A stretch of DNA of 64,000 bases from Candidatus Zhuqueibacterota bacterium (GCA_029262055.1 JAJDAD010000025.1:1-64000); one strand, 5' to 3'; positions 1-7,788 are shown, counted from the first letter of the stretch. Program-made: numbers and translations. Notes: a model not told the origin generated them from the letters alone.

Positions 1-17
1 TAGTCGTCCCTGAAAAA
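1..17 (+). repeat. Left terminal inverted repeat of the IS element
   Basis: TAGTCGTCCCTGAAAAA matches the reverse complement of 1474-1490 without mismatch. Confidence 0.85.
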
Positions 18-112
18 TACTGCAAGCTATTGTTATTTATTATGTTGATTGCCATTATGGTCATGTTTAAATTGCCAGAAAGTGGTTCTTAGCTCAAAAA
101 GCCTGGTGATTT

Positions 113-1465
113 ATGCGACCGAAGAAATCGTTTAAGCCTGCTCAATTATTTCAATCTCGTTTAGACCAGATTCTCAATCTCAAGCACCCATTAATGGTTC
201 TGGCCAATGAAATAGACTGGCCTTCCTTTGAGAATGCCTTTGGGGCATTCTACTCAGAGGGCCGTGGTCGCCCGGGTGTGCCGATTCGCTTGATGGTCGG
301 GTTGCACTATCTCAAACACGCTTTTGACTGTAGCGATGAAAGCGTGGTTGCCGGTTTCGTTGAAAATCCATATTGGCAATATTTCTGTGGTTATGACTAC
401 TTTCAGCATGAATTTCCTGTCGACCCGAGCAGCCTTACGCGCTGGCGCCAACGTGTTGGAGAAGCGGGCATCGAGAAGCTGCTGTCAGGGCTTCTGGAGA
501 GCGCTAAACGCTGCGGTTATCTCAGGCGCCGTGACGTCAACCGAGTCAATGTCGACACCACGGTTCAAGAGAAAGCGATTGCCTTTCCGACCGATGCCCG
601 TCTCTATCATAAGATGCGCGCCACCCTGGTGCGTGCAGCCGATGCTCGCGGCATCAAGCTGCGTCAGAGCTATCGGCGTTTGAGCAAGCGAGCCTTGGCC
701 AAACAAGGTCGTTATTCACACGCCAGACAAATGAAACGCTCGCGAAGAATGACTCGGAAGCTCAAGACCTACCTGGGGTGCGTCGCTCGTGACATTGCCA
801 GAAAAAGTCACGAGCCCGATGATGAACTCAAAAATCTCCTTGCCATGGCCGAACGGCTACTGTTGCAACAACGCCAGGACAAAAACAAGCTCTACAGCGT
901 CCATGCGCCTGAAGTCGAATGTATCAGCAAAGGAAAGGCACACAAGCGTTATGAATTTGGCTGTAAGGTCAGCATGCTCACCAGTGCCAAGAGCAACTGG
1001 ATACTTGGCATCAGCGCCATGCACGGTAACCCGTATGATGGCCACACGCTCAAAGAAGCGCTCGAACAAGTTGAACGCCTGGCTGGCTGGCAACCGAAAG
1101 TTGCCACGGTCGACCTCGGCTACCGTGGTCACAATTATCAAGGAACAACTGAGGTTCAAATTGTCAATTACCGCACCCTGAAATCAAAGACTCGTTCAGT
1201 CAGGAAATGGTTCAAACGAAGAGCGGCTATCGAGCCCATCTTCGGCCATCTCAAATCTGACAATCGAATGTCAAGAAATCATCTCAAAGGCACAGAGGGC
1301 GACAAAATCAATGCCATACTGTCTGGATGTGGCTTCAATTTCAGAAAGCTGCTCAAGGCTTTCTGGCGCTGCACCAAAAAATTGTCACAGAGGCTACAAA
1401 TTGCTGTCAAATTCACCGACAGGTTGTACATGAGCACCAGGCCATTAGGTCTTAGACCACTTTAA
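113..1465 (+). CDS. IS5-family DDE transposase (450 aa)
   Basis: Catalyses excision and insertion of the surrounding element. The protein has the usual IS5 layout: an N-terminal DUF772-type region (about residues 40-120, with PYWQYFCGYDYFQHEFP), a first catalytic Asp in VNVDTTVQEKAI near residue 145, a second in ATVDLGYRGHN near 335 and the Glu in AIEPIFGHLKSDNRM near 375. The last one fits the E-x6-K part of the IS5 signature. The middle is very basic, as expected for DNA binding. All three acidic positions and the full length are kept, so the gene may be active. It is the only mobile-element gene in the window. Confidence 0.93.
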   Translation: MRPKKSFKPAQLFQSRLDQILNLKHPLMVLANEIDWPSFENAFGAFYSEGRGRPGVPIRLMVGLHYLKHAFDCSDESVVAGFVENPYWQYFCGYDYFQHEFPVDPSSLTRWRQRVGEAGIEKLLSGLLESAKRCGYLRRRDVNRVNVDTTVQEKAIAFPTDARLYHKMRATLVRAADARGIKLRQSYRRLSKRALAKQGRYSHARQMKRSRRMTRKLKTYLGCVARDIARKSHEPDDELKNLLAMAERLLLQQRQDKNKLYSVHAPEVECISKGKAHKRYEFGCKVSMLTSAKSNWILGISAMHGNPYDGHTLKEALEQVERLAGWQPKVATVDLGYRGHNYQGTTEVQIVNYRTLKSKTRSVRKWFKRRAAIEPIFGHLKSDNRMSRNHLKGTEGDKINAILSGCGFNFRKLLKAFWRCTKKLSQRLQIAVKFTDRLYMSTRPLGLRPL

Positions 1466-1473
1466 CCAATCCT

Positions 1474-1490
1474 TTTTTCAGGGACGACTA
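1474..1490 (-). repeat. Right terminal inverted repeat of the IS element
   Basis: This is the perfect reverse complement of bases 1-17 and lies just after the transposase stop codon. The flanking sequence to the right is TGTAGTATCC. Confidence 0.85.
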
Positions 1491-1550
1491 TGTAGTATCC
1501 TGGCCGTGCCCTGCTCGTTCCGATTATGATGCCTGGATGAGGGGAGAAGC

Positions 1551-1616
1551 CGTCCGGGTCGTGGCTCAGAGCATTTGGAGGGGAGATTGTGTTCAAAAAG
1601 AATCCCGACCCGGACG
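1551..1616. repeat. Inverted repeat, 11-bp perfect arms with 44-bp loop
   Basis: CGTCCGGGTCG at 1551-1561 is the exact reverse complement of CGACCCGGACG at 1606-1616. Function unknown. It lies just outside the IS element and might be a mobile-element remnant or a transcript stem. Confidence 0.5.
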
Positions 1617-1684
1617 CTAGTCAGAAAGGAATGAATCGTGACTGTTTGCACCTGAAGTATAGGTGCAATGTTGCATGGATGAGT

Positions 1685-1700
1685 AGTACTCACGAGTACT
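1685..1700. repeat. Palindrome AGTACTC-AC-GAGTACT
   Basis: Two 7-bp arms are separated by two bases. This is a typical size for a dimeric repressor operator, but there is no adjacent regulator gene and the next plausible gene starts more than 300 bp away. Confidence 0.35.
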
Positions 1701-2029
1701 TCTTACCGTAGTGAAACAGACTTTTGATCAGCGATTCAATCTGGCACATTTCAGGCAGTTTGTGGCGGACGCAGCTCCCAGGTTGTACCTCTACGCGACA
1801 CAATGATGAGACTATTTCTTCACCCCGTGAGCTGCTCGTGATTTATCTGGAGCCCTCATTCTTGTTAGAAGTCTGCCATTCAGTTTTGTGTAAAGGTTCT
1901 GTAACATCTGCCGATTTGATTTGCAGTAAGTGATTGTTTGCCTGACGGTTACGAATGGATTGTATTTGGCTTGTTCTTTGGCTTGGACGCCGCGTCACAG
2001 TTATGAATTACTCGAATTACGGAGTGTAA

Positions 2030-2167
2030 ATGAACTACCAGGACCAACCTCCAAAGCCGAAGATAGACAGAATTAGACGACGCATCGCTGAAGGATTCTA
2101 TTTCAATTATAGAATCTATGAGATCATTGCTGAGAAGGTGGTGAAGGAGATTCTTCGCAGGAAATAG
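2030..2167 (+). CDS. Small basic protein, FlgM (anti-sigma-28)-like (45 aa)
   Basis: A 45-residue open frame with a GGAG ribosome binding site 5 nt before ATG. Residues 10-45 run PKIDRIRRRIAEG, then Tyr-rich FYFNYRIYE, then IIAEKVVKEILRRK. This matches the shape of the C-terminal FlgM helix pair, in which an I-x-x-I-R-x-x-I-A-x-G-x-Y segment is followed by an I-A-x-K-x-x-x-E helix. FlgM binds and inhibits the flagellar sigma factor FliA. The protein lacks the usual N-terminal part and no flagellar gene is near, so the role is inference from a short pattern. It could also be an unrelated small helical protein. Confidence 0.5.
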   Translation: MNYQDQPPKPKIDRIRRRIAEGFYFNYRIYEIIAEKVVKEILRRK

Positions 2168-2181
2168 GTGTCAATAAGCAC

Positions 2182-2210
2182 TTGACTTTTGGAAGGTGAT
2201 TGCTTATTAT
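2182..2210 (+). promoter_or_regulatory. Sigma-70-type promoter for tRNA-Ala
   Basis: TTGACT (2182-2187) and TATTAT (2205-2210) are 17 bp apart, and the -10 box ends 12 bp before the mature tRNA. Confidence 0.7.
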
Positions 2211-2222
2211 GTGGCCCCATTA

Positions 2223-2296
2223 GGGGCCGTAGCTCAGTTTGGGAGAGCGCATGAATGGCATTCATGAGGTCGTGGGTTCGATCCCCATCGGCTCCA
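2223..2296 (+). tRNA. tRNA-Ala (anticodon GGC)
   Basis: Full cloverleaf. The acceptor GGGGCCG pairs with CGGCTCC and includes the G3-U70 pair that marks alanine tRNAs. The anticodon stem is CATGA/TCATG with loop ATGGCAT, giving anticodon GGC. The T arm has GGTTCGATCCCC around the TTCGA loop. The discriminator is A at 2296 and the CCA tail is not encoded. Decodes GCC and GCT. Confidence 0.95.
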
Positions 2297-2352
2297 CAAC
2301 AAGCCTTTCGAATAACTTGCACAGTCTTTCGAAAGGCCTTCTTGTTCAATTG

Positions 2353-2535
2353 CTATTCGATGCGCTTTAACGTACCTACCGTTATGAAACTGTAGAGGTT
2401 CTTGCCGCAGTCATTTTCGCACGTAAAACTTTCAAAGATTCGTTCTGAATCGGACTCATCTTTGACAAGAAATTTCTTGACACTACCACACGCCTCACAA
2501 GTTATGATCAGTTCTGTTATTTCAACCGTTTCCAT
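2353..2535 (-). CDS. Small Cys-rich, probable zinc-ribbon protein (60 aa)
   Basis: The 60-residue protein has CEAC near residue 13 and CENDC near residue 39, which together could bind one zinc ion in a ribbon-like fold. No wider family is recognised. The ribosome binding site is weak. The ends fall neatly between tRNA-Ala and the next small gene, and the spaced cysteine pairs argue against chance. It might be a nucleic-acid-binding accessory protein, but nothing in the context shows its job. Confidence 0.45.
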   Translation of the reverse strand: METVEITELIITCEACGSVKKFLVKDESDSERIFESFTCENDCGKNLYSFITVGTLKRIE

Positions 2536-2616
2536 CTACAAAATCCCACAGAATGATTACTCTTGTTCGATAGATCAATATAGTGAATAAATATTGGTGT
2601 TGAAAGGAAAAGTTCC

Positions 2617-2652
2617 ATGTCGCCCGCGATTCGCATAAGGAAGCCTCGATGA
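2617..2652 (+). CDS. Possible 11-residue leader peptide
   Basis: An ATG preceded by an AAAGGA-like element opens an 11-codon frame (MSPAIRIRKPR). Its TGA stop at 2650-2652 overlaps the ATG of the next small gene in an ATGA arrangement. This suggests translational coupling, but so short a frame could be chance. Confidence 0.25.
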   Translation: MSPAIRIRKPR

Positions 2653-2798
2653 CCAAGGTTGTGTTTATCGCTCTTTGCCTGGCCGCACTGTTGCTGATTT
2701 CCAAAAGGGGCAAGATTCTCAACGATCGTATCAGAAGTGAAAGGCGAAAAATACTTGGTCGTCTGTCTTCCCGGGAGGAGGACGTGAAACAAGACTAA
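2649..2798 (+). CDS. Small single-span membrane protein (49 aa)
   Basis: The start has an AAGGAAG ribosome binding site 5 nt upstream. Residues 3-18 (KVVFIALCLAALLLIS) form one hydrophobic helix, followed by a strongly basic tail (SKRGK, RSERRK) and an acidic end. This is the layout of an N-in or N-out bitopic microprotein. No family is recognised. It sits directly upstream of the tRNA-Gly promoter, so it probably does not share a transcript with the tRNA. Confidence 0.5.
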   Translation: MTKVVFIALCLAALLLISKRGKILNDRIRSERRKILGRLSSREEDVKQD

Positions 2799-2805
2799 AA
2801 ACAGC

Positions 2806-2833
2806 TTGCATATTGTTTTTATTTTGGTATATT
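2806..2833 (+). promoter_or_regulatory. Sigma-70-type promoter for tRNA-Gly
   Basis: TTGCAT (2806-2811) and TATATT (2828-2833) lie 16 bp apart, 15 bp before the mature tRNA. Confidence 0.6.
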
Positions 2834-2848
2834 CGCTACTGATTTTAT

Positions 2849-2921
2849 GCGGGAGTGGCTCAGATGGTAGAGCATCACCTTGCCAAGGTGAGGGTCGCGG
2901 GTTCGAATCCCGTCTCCCGCT
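2849..2921 (+). tRNA. tRNA-Gly (anticodon GCC)
   Basis: The acceptor GCGGGAG pairs fully with CTCCCGC. The anticodon stem is TCACC/GGTGA with loop TTGCCAA, giving anticodon GCC. The T arm is CGCGGGTTCGAATCCCG. The discriminator base is T at 2921, usual for bacterial tRNA-Gly, and CCA is not encoded. Decodes GGC and GGT. Confidence 0.95.
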
Positions 2922-2948
2922 CAAGAGTTCAGTTGACAGGTTTGAAAA

Positions 2949-2983
2949 GGGATGCAAGAGCATGATTTTGCATCCCTTTTTTT
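2949..2983 (+). terminator. Rho-independent terminator after tRNA-Gly
   Basis: GGGATGCAA (2949-2957) pairs perfectly with TTGCATCCC (2968-2976) and is followed directly by seven T residues. Confidence 0.9.
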
Positions 2984-3040
2984 GTTTCAGCAAAGCGCAG
3001 TCGCGGTACCCGGACAACAGACATATGAGACCGGCTGGTA

Positions 3041-3946
3041 TTACAAGATCCGTTTGCCCAATGCGCTTTCAACCAACTCAACCGCCACCTCGGCGGTGGT
3101 ATTCCTGATGTCAAGAATAGGATTGACCTCGACGACCTCCAGGGAGCAAAGTCGATTGCAGGCAGCAATCAATTCCATTGCGGAATGCGCTTCCCGGTAA
3201 GTCAGACCACCGCGAACCGGTGTGCCGACGCCGGGCGCTACCTGAGGATCCAGCCCGTCCATATCCAGACTTACGTGTAGATGATCGGTTTCTCTGGTAG
3301 CAATCTCGATGGCATCCGTCATCGTGTCCACAATCCCACACCGGTCAATGTCTTCCATGGTGAATACGGTTATGCCGGAGTCACGTGTGAGTTTCTGCTC
3401 TTTGGGGTCGAGATTACGCGCGCCGACCAGCACGGCATCTTGCGGCCGAACCTTTGGGAAATCGCCACCAACGCGTACCAGATCGGGTGCTCCTTTACCA
3501 AGTGCTGCCGCGAAGGACATCCCATGGATATTGCCGGAGAGGGTGGTCTCATGTGTGTTCATGTCGGCGTGCGCATCGATCCAGATTACGCCCAACCGCT
3601 TTTTCTCCGCGTGAAACACACGCCCCGCACCACCGATCGTCCCGATAGCGATGGAATGGTCACCCCCGATAACCAACGGGAAATGCCGTCGGTTTATAAC
3701 CCCGGTCACTGCGTCCGCCAGGTTGGTCACCGACTTGGTGATCGACGGCAGATACTTGAGTTTTGGGTCCTGAATTCTCTGTACTTCCGGGACTGCGATG
3801 GCGATGTCACCGGTGTCCGTAACCTCGTGTCCAATGTGCTGCAGACGGTGCGTGATCCCCGCGATCCTAATCGCTGACGGCCCCATGTCAACGCCGCGGC
3901 GATTTGCGCCGAGGTCGAGCGGTATTCCTATTATTTCTACTTTCAT
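3041..3946 (-). CDS. Arginase (301 aa)
   Basis: Hydrolyses arginine to ornithine and urea with a binuclear manganese centre. The metal-ligand motifs are all present: GGDHSIAIGT, WIDAHADMN and SLDMDGLDP. The N-terminus MKVEIIGIPLDLGANRRGVDMGPSAIR is typical of arginase rather than agmatinase. I chose the ATG at 3946 because the upstream in-frame extension has no family counterpart. Length is normal (about 300 residues). It lies downstream of the SulP gene on the same strand, separated by 160 bp with two strong hairpins, so the two may not share full-length mRNA. No urease or ornithine-use gene is visible nearby. Confidence 0.93.
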   Translation of the reverse strand: MKVEIIGIPLDLGANRRGVDMGPSAIRIAGITHRLQHIGHEVTDTGDIAIAVPEVQRIQDPKLKYLPSITKSVTNLADAVTGVINRRHFPLVIGGDHSIAIGTIGGAGRVFHAEKKRLGVIWIDAHADMNTHETTLSGNIHGMSFAAALGKGAPDLVRVGGDFPKVRPQDAVLVGARNLDPKEQKLTRDSGITVFTMEDIDRCGIVDTMTDAIEIATRETDHLHVSLDMDGLDPQVAPGVGTPVRGGLTYREAHSAMELIAACNRLCSLEVVEVNPILDIRNTTAEVAVELVESALGKRIL

Positions 3947-4010
3947 TTCTTCGAGCCTGGTGTGTTGCGGGTGAGTGACCGTAATGTTCGGATTGAGTTG
4001 CTTAACATGC

Positions 4011-4037
4011 CTGCTGTGAGCCAACGCCTCACAGCAG
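4011..4037 (-). repeat. Perfect 10-bp hairpin upstream of arginase
   Basis: CTGCTGTGAG (4011-4020) and CTCACAGCAG (4028-4037) are exact reverse complements around a 7-bp loop. No T tract follows on either strand, so it is not a classical terminator. It would lie in the arginase mRNA leader. Confidence 0.5.
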
Positions 4038-4060
4038 TAGCCACGCAATATGTACTAAAT

Positions 4061-4094
4061 GTCACACAATTGATCAACCCAATTTATGTGTGAC
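4061..4094 (-). repeat. Long inverted repeat after the SulP gene
   Basis: GTCACACAATTG (4061-4072) pairs with CAATTTATGTGTGAC (4080-4094) with a 3-base bulge. It starts 12 bp beyond the SulP stop codon. It lacks a T tract; it could stabilise the mRNA 3' end or act as a processing stem. Confidence 0.45.
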
Positions 4095-4106
4095 CTCGAC
4101 CGTGCC

Positions 4107-6326
4107 TTACTCCTCGAGGGTCCTGACCTCGACAGTGGTGAGCCGCAAGCGGTAGGATAGTTCCCGAGTCATGCCCAACAGCATTTTTGATGCGAGCAGG
4201 GGGTGTGATTCGACTAGCTTCTCAAAGTCCTCAACCTTCATGTAGAGGACTTCGGTCGCCGTGTCCGCCCGTACGGTTGCCGACCTGGGCTTTTTCTCCA
4301 GGATGGCCATATCGCCGAAGAAGACGCCCTCACCAAAGGTAGCAAGACGGCGGTCATAGCCATTGCCGGTTTGACTCGCCAACACGCTCACGCCACCCGA
4401 AAGCAGAAAGTAGATTCTGTCTCCCGGGTCACCCTCCCGAAAAACGATCTCCCTGGCCTTGTAGCATTGCGGGCTCATATGCTGGCGCAAGACATCTAAC
4501 TGTTCGTCGTTCAATCCATGGAAGAGGTCGAGGTTTTTGAGCGTCAATCTGTTCCCCGAGATTTGTGACACGAGCATTTCTGATTCGATCAATCGATCCT
4601 CTGCCCATTCCTGTGCATGATCTGTGTCATGAAATAGGTACTCTTTACCGATCGCGGCGATCACACCGACGTCGGTCAGGAGGCGCAGCATGCGCTGCTT
4701 TTCTTCGTCAGCGGCATTGTTGAGGTGACTGATAAGCAGGTGGTTGCCATTTTCGTGCACACGTTCGATGATTTGCTTCAACAGCTGCGCGCCCGTTAAG
4801 TCGATTGTGTGAATCCGTTTGAAATCCAGAATAATGGCAAAACTATCCAATTCAGCTTCCAGTTGTGCCAGTAGCTTGTCGCAGGTACCAAAGAACAATG
4901 AGCCACTCAACTCATAGACTTTTATCAGATGTCCCTGTTCCACCAGGATCTTCATGGCAGCCTGACTGCGTATTTTCTTTGAGTGAATCAAGTCTCCGGT
5001 GTAGAAGCGGCGCACGATGTTTTTGCTGATTTGCTCCTTTATGAACAGGAAAGCAGTGATGATGAGTCCGACCAACACGGCAACTATCAAATCAACGGCA
5101 ACCGTGATGACTGTCACGACCACAATCACCAAAAGATTACCGATGGCGGATCGCTTCATGGTGAGGTTAATGCTCTCGTATTCAATCATCGAAACCGATG
5201 TGACCAGCAGGATACCGGCCAGAACAGCCATAGGGATCCACTGCACAAGGCTACCCAGGACCATGACAACCAGTAGGACCGTCAAGCTGTTTACTATGCC
5301 TGCGAGCGGCGTGCGTGCGCCTGCGTTGACATTTACCATAGTTGCGAGGGTGGAACCCGCGACCGGCAAGCCGCCGAAACTCGCCGTTGCAATGTTACCG
5401 ATCCCTTGACCGAGAAGTTCTTTGGTGCTATTATGCTTTGCCTTGGTAACCATGTCAGTCACAACCGAAGTCAAAAGCGTATCGATGGAAGCCAGAATAC
5501 TGAGGGTCAATGCGGGTATTGCCAGAACCGCAAGTTTATGCAATGGGATTTGTCCGCTGAGGGCAAAGAAATTTGCCACTTGCACTGGCTGAGGAAACGC
5601 ACTCGGTATCGGCCCGATGACGAGAGGATTGCTTTGCACCGACAGGAGGGCAGGGCTGAACACTTTGCCAATTACAAAGTAAGCTCCGACACCGGCGAGC
5701 AGTCCGACGAGAGATGCCGGAACTGCTTTTGTGAGACGCTGTGACAGCAACATCATGACGATCGTAACTGCTCCGACGATCAATGTTTCATAGCGCAGCG
5801 TCGCCGCGCCAGTTAGAATGGCGGTCAGTGCCGTTTCTTTGGCGACACCGAAAAAGGGCCGTAATTGCCCCAGGAAGATTATGATGGCGATTCCGTTCAT
5901 GAAACCGGCTATGACAGGGTAGGGGATGAACTTGATGAGTTTTCCGCCACCCATGGCCGCCATGGCCAGTTGGAAAGTCCCGGCCATGAGAATAGTGAAG
6001 GAGACCAGCACCAATATGATCATCACCTGATTATCGCCAAAAGCTGCGATTTCCGGGTCCTTGAGCAAGGTTGCAATGATGGACGTGACCATGACCGACA
6101 TCGGTGCCGTGGGGACCGCAATCTGGCCGGGTGTACCACCGAAAATGCTTGTCAGGATGCCGGCAACGATCACGCCGTAAAGTCCGGTCAAAGCCCCCTG
6201 GGAAATATATTCTTCGCCTAAAGGAGCGAATGCTACTATCCCAAAGGCTATCGCAAGCGGCAGAGCGATGACCGCAGTCGTAATGCCACCCATGATATCG
6301 CCTTTGAGATTGGAAAACAATTTCAC
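4107..6326 (-). CDS. SulP-family anion transporter with STAS and cyclic-nucleotide-binding domains (739 aa)
   Basis: An inner-membrane carrier of the SulP/SLC26 family, whose bacterial members move sulfate, bicarbonate or dicarboxylates. Residues 10-430 are rich in hydrophobic spans and contain the family region GGTPGQIAVPTAPM. Residues 465-575 form a STAS domain. Residues 597-725 form a cNMP-binding domain with GDMAILEKKPRSATV, resembling the phosphate-binding cassette. The STAS-plus-cNMP tail is a known but uncommon form and suggests control by a cyclic nucleotide or by membrane state. The substrate cannot be told; bicarbonate is as likely as sulfate since no sulfate-assimilation genes are near. 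Divergent from the hydrolase gene at 6517. Confidence 0.9.
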   Translation of the reverse strand: MKLFSNLKGDIMGGITTAVIALPLAIAFGIVAFAPLGEEYISQGALTGLYGVIVAGILTSIFGGTPGQIAVPTAPMSVMVTSIIATLLKDPEIAAFGDNQVMIILVLVSFTILMAGTFQLAMAAMGGGKLIKFIPYPVIAGFMNGIAIIIFLGQLRPFFGVAKETALTAILTGAATLRYETLIVGAVTIVMMLLSQRLTKAVPASLVGLLAGVGAYFVIGKVFSPALLSVQSNPLVIGPIPSAFPQPVQVANFFALSGQIPLHKLAVLAIPALTLSILASIDTLLTSVVTDMVTKAKHNSTKELLGQGIGNIATASFGGLPVAGSTLATMVNVNAGARTPLAGIVNSLTVLLVVMVLGSLVQWIPMAVLAGILLVTSVSMIEYESINLTMKRSAIGNLLVIVVVTVITVAVDLIVAVLVGLIITAFLFIKEQISKNIVRRFYTGDLIHSKKIRSQAAMKILVEQGHLIKVYELSGSLFFGTCDKLLAQLEAELDSFAIILDFKRIHTIDLTGAQLLKQIIERVHENGNHLLISHLNNAADEEKQRMLRLLTDVGVIAAIGKEYLFHDTDHAQEWAEDRLIESEMLVSQISGNRLTLKNLDLFHGLNDEQLDVLRQHMSPQCYKAREIVFREGDPGDRIYFLLSGGVSVLASQTGNGYDRRLATFGEGVFFGDMAILEKKPRSATVRADTATEVLYMKVEDFEKLVESHPLLASKMLLGMTRELSYRLRLTTVEVRTLEE

Positions 6327-6516
6327 CGTATCCTCGCTTTGTATGGAATTGCTGTAGAAGTTAGACTGCCAACTTATTCTAATGGTGGGGCCCGGGGGCG
6401 CAGCGCGTTTCTATATTATATCCCCCGCGAGCGCCGCGTGCGGAAATTGTCAAAGGAAACAAGTGTTGATAAGGTAGGTATTCGTCATTCACATAAAATG
6501 CAAGGGTGCAGGACAT

Positions 6517-7575
6517 ATGCAAAGAAAAAGTGAAAAAAGAACCCCCAGCGACGACCATGCACCGTCTGAGAAGCTGCCTGACATGGGGCGAACAGCTTTC
6601 TCCGTGTGGTGCAAATTGATGGGCATCCGTGTCTTCTCCGGCCTATTGCTCGTCTTTTGTCTATGCGCAAGTACCGGCGTTGCCAGACCGCAGCAGGAAA
6701 ACAAGGACCGCCGCCCGGAAGTGGTGGTTCTCGGCATTGCACAAGATGGCGGTGTGCCGCAACCCGGCACATCCGAGCATCAGGGATGGACAAATGACAG
6801 TATGAGTAGAAACGTAGCCTGTCTGGGGCTGTTGGATCCGGAGTCTGGGGCACGCTGGTTGATCGAGGCGACTCCCGATTTTCCAGAGCAATTGCAGCAT
6901 CTCGACCGCTTGCTTCCCACAGAGTCGGCGCCCGGGCTGCAGGGGATATTTCTCACGCATGCTCACATTGGGCACTATACCGGCTTGATGTATCTCGGGC
7001 ATGAGGTGATGGGTGCCCGCGGCGTACCTGTGTTCGTCCTGCCCAGAATGTACGAATTCCTGAGCCAGAGTGGCCCCTGGGACCAGTTGGTCCGCCTCGA
7101 GAACATTGTCCTGAACCGCATGACAGCTGACAAGACCATCACGCTCAATGAGCGGGTCAGGGTAACGCCATTCCTGGTACCACACCGTCAGGAGTATACG
7201 GAAGTGGCTGGCTTCCGCATCGAGGGCCCGGAAAAATCCGTACTGTTTATCCCGGACATAGATAGCTGGGAAGAGTGGGATAGCTTAGGTACCCGCATTG
7301 ACGACTTGCTCGCTGGCGTCGACCGGGCGTATTTGGACGCTACATTTTTTGCGAACGGTGAAATCCCCAACCGGGACATGTCAGGTTTTCCGCATCCCTT
7401 CATCACGCACAGCATGGAGAGATTCTCTAACCTGCCTGCTGCGGAAAAACGCAAGGTCAGGTTCATCCACCTCAATCATACCAATCCGGCATTGTGGCCT
7501 GATAGTGACGCCAGACTGCGTATTCTGCAAAACGGCTTCAACGTGGCGGAAGAGGGGGAGCGCTTCAAGTTGTAG
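6517..7575 (+). CDS. Exported PqqB-like metallo-beta-lactamase-fold protein (352 aa)
   Basis: The core starts with VVVLGIAQDGGVPQPG and has THAHIGHYTGLMYLGHE around residue 149. This is the PqqB-like branch of the metallo-beta-lactamase superfamily, in which the usual Asp of HxHxDH is replaced. Residues 36-58 form a signal-peptide-like stretch ending in CASTGVA, so the product is probably periplasmic. If translation begins at the internal ATG 6619 the signal would sit at the very N-terminus; the upstream ATG 6517 has an AGGA site 4 nt away, so the start is undecided. No other PQQ-biosynthesis gene is present, so a PQQ role is doubtful. Hydrolase or oxygenase activity is possible. Confidence 0.75.
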   Translation: MQRKSEKRTPSDDHAPSEKLPDMGRTAFSVWCKLMGIRVFSGLLLVFCLCASTGVARPQQENKDRRPEVVVLGIAQDGGVPQPGTSEHQGWTNDSMSRNVACLGLLDPESGARWLIEATPDFPEQLQHLDRLLPTESAPGLQGIFLTHAHIGHYTGLMYLGHEVMGARGVPVFVLPRMYEFLSQSGPWDQLVRLENIVLNRMTADKTITLNERVRVTPFLVPHRQEYTEVAGFRIEGPEKSVLFIPDIDSWEEWDSLGTRIDDLLAGVDRAYLDATFFANGEIPNRDMSGFPHPFITHSMERFSNLPAAEKRKVRFIHLNHTNPALWPDSDARLRILQNGFNVAEEGERFKL

Positions 7576-7788
7576 CGGTCTACGAGGGCATATTCATCGC
7601 CGGGCCTTTCAAAAGTCTCTTAAGCACAAGCGAATGACCTCATGCCCAGTGTAAGCCGTGAATTGTGTCACAAACATCACAAACAATGAAAAATCTGGTA
7701 GGTCCAGTGAATATCTTACTTGCTTTTTCGATGTGGAACCGCTATTTTCAAAATGAAAAGTGGCAATAGCCACCCGGTCTAATCGTAA
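7576..7788. promoter_or_regulatory. Leader region of the HemX-like/activator gene pair
   Basis: 213 bp without a gene. It contains a small hairpin GTGGC-AATA-GCCAC at 7760-7773 and a repeated CACAAACATCACAAAC stretch near 7670-7686. I found no clean -24/-12 (GG-N10-GC) promoter here. Confidence 0.3.

Larger units (their letters stand above)
1..1490 (+). mobile_element. IS5-family insertion sequence, apparently intact
   Basis: The element is bounded by a perfect 17-bp inverted repeat (1-17 and 1474-1490, TAGTCGTCCCTGAAAAA) around one intact transposase gene. Whether the outermost TA belongs to the repeat or is a 2-bp target duplication cannot be decided, because no flank lies to the left of base 1. 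The repeat starting exactly at the window edge could mean that an assembly contig was broken at a multi-copy element; this is inference. Confidence 0.85.
1491..2029. other. Gene-poor stretch between the IS element and a small gene
   Basis: I see no convincing coding region here. It holds an 11-bp perfect inverted repeat (1551-1561 and 1606-1616) and a 7-2-7 inverted repeat at 1685-1700, each listed separately. Short open frames in the stretch have no recognisable motif or ribosome binding site. Confidence 0.5.

Noticed and set aside
1724-1933. Plus-strand frame of 69 codons after the IS element
   Set aside because: No ribosome binding site, no motif and odd composition.
2116-2349. Minus-strand open frame across tRNA-Ala
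   Set aside because: The resemblance of its middle to annotated fragments comes from the tRNA itself.
2517-3017. Minus-strand open frame of 166 codons spanning the tRNA-Gly gene
   Set aside because: It reads through the tRNA and its terminator and has no family features.
7576-7788. Possible sigma-54 promoter for the HemX-like gene
   Set aside because: No GG-N10-GC spacing with a convincing TGGCAC-TTGC match was found.
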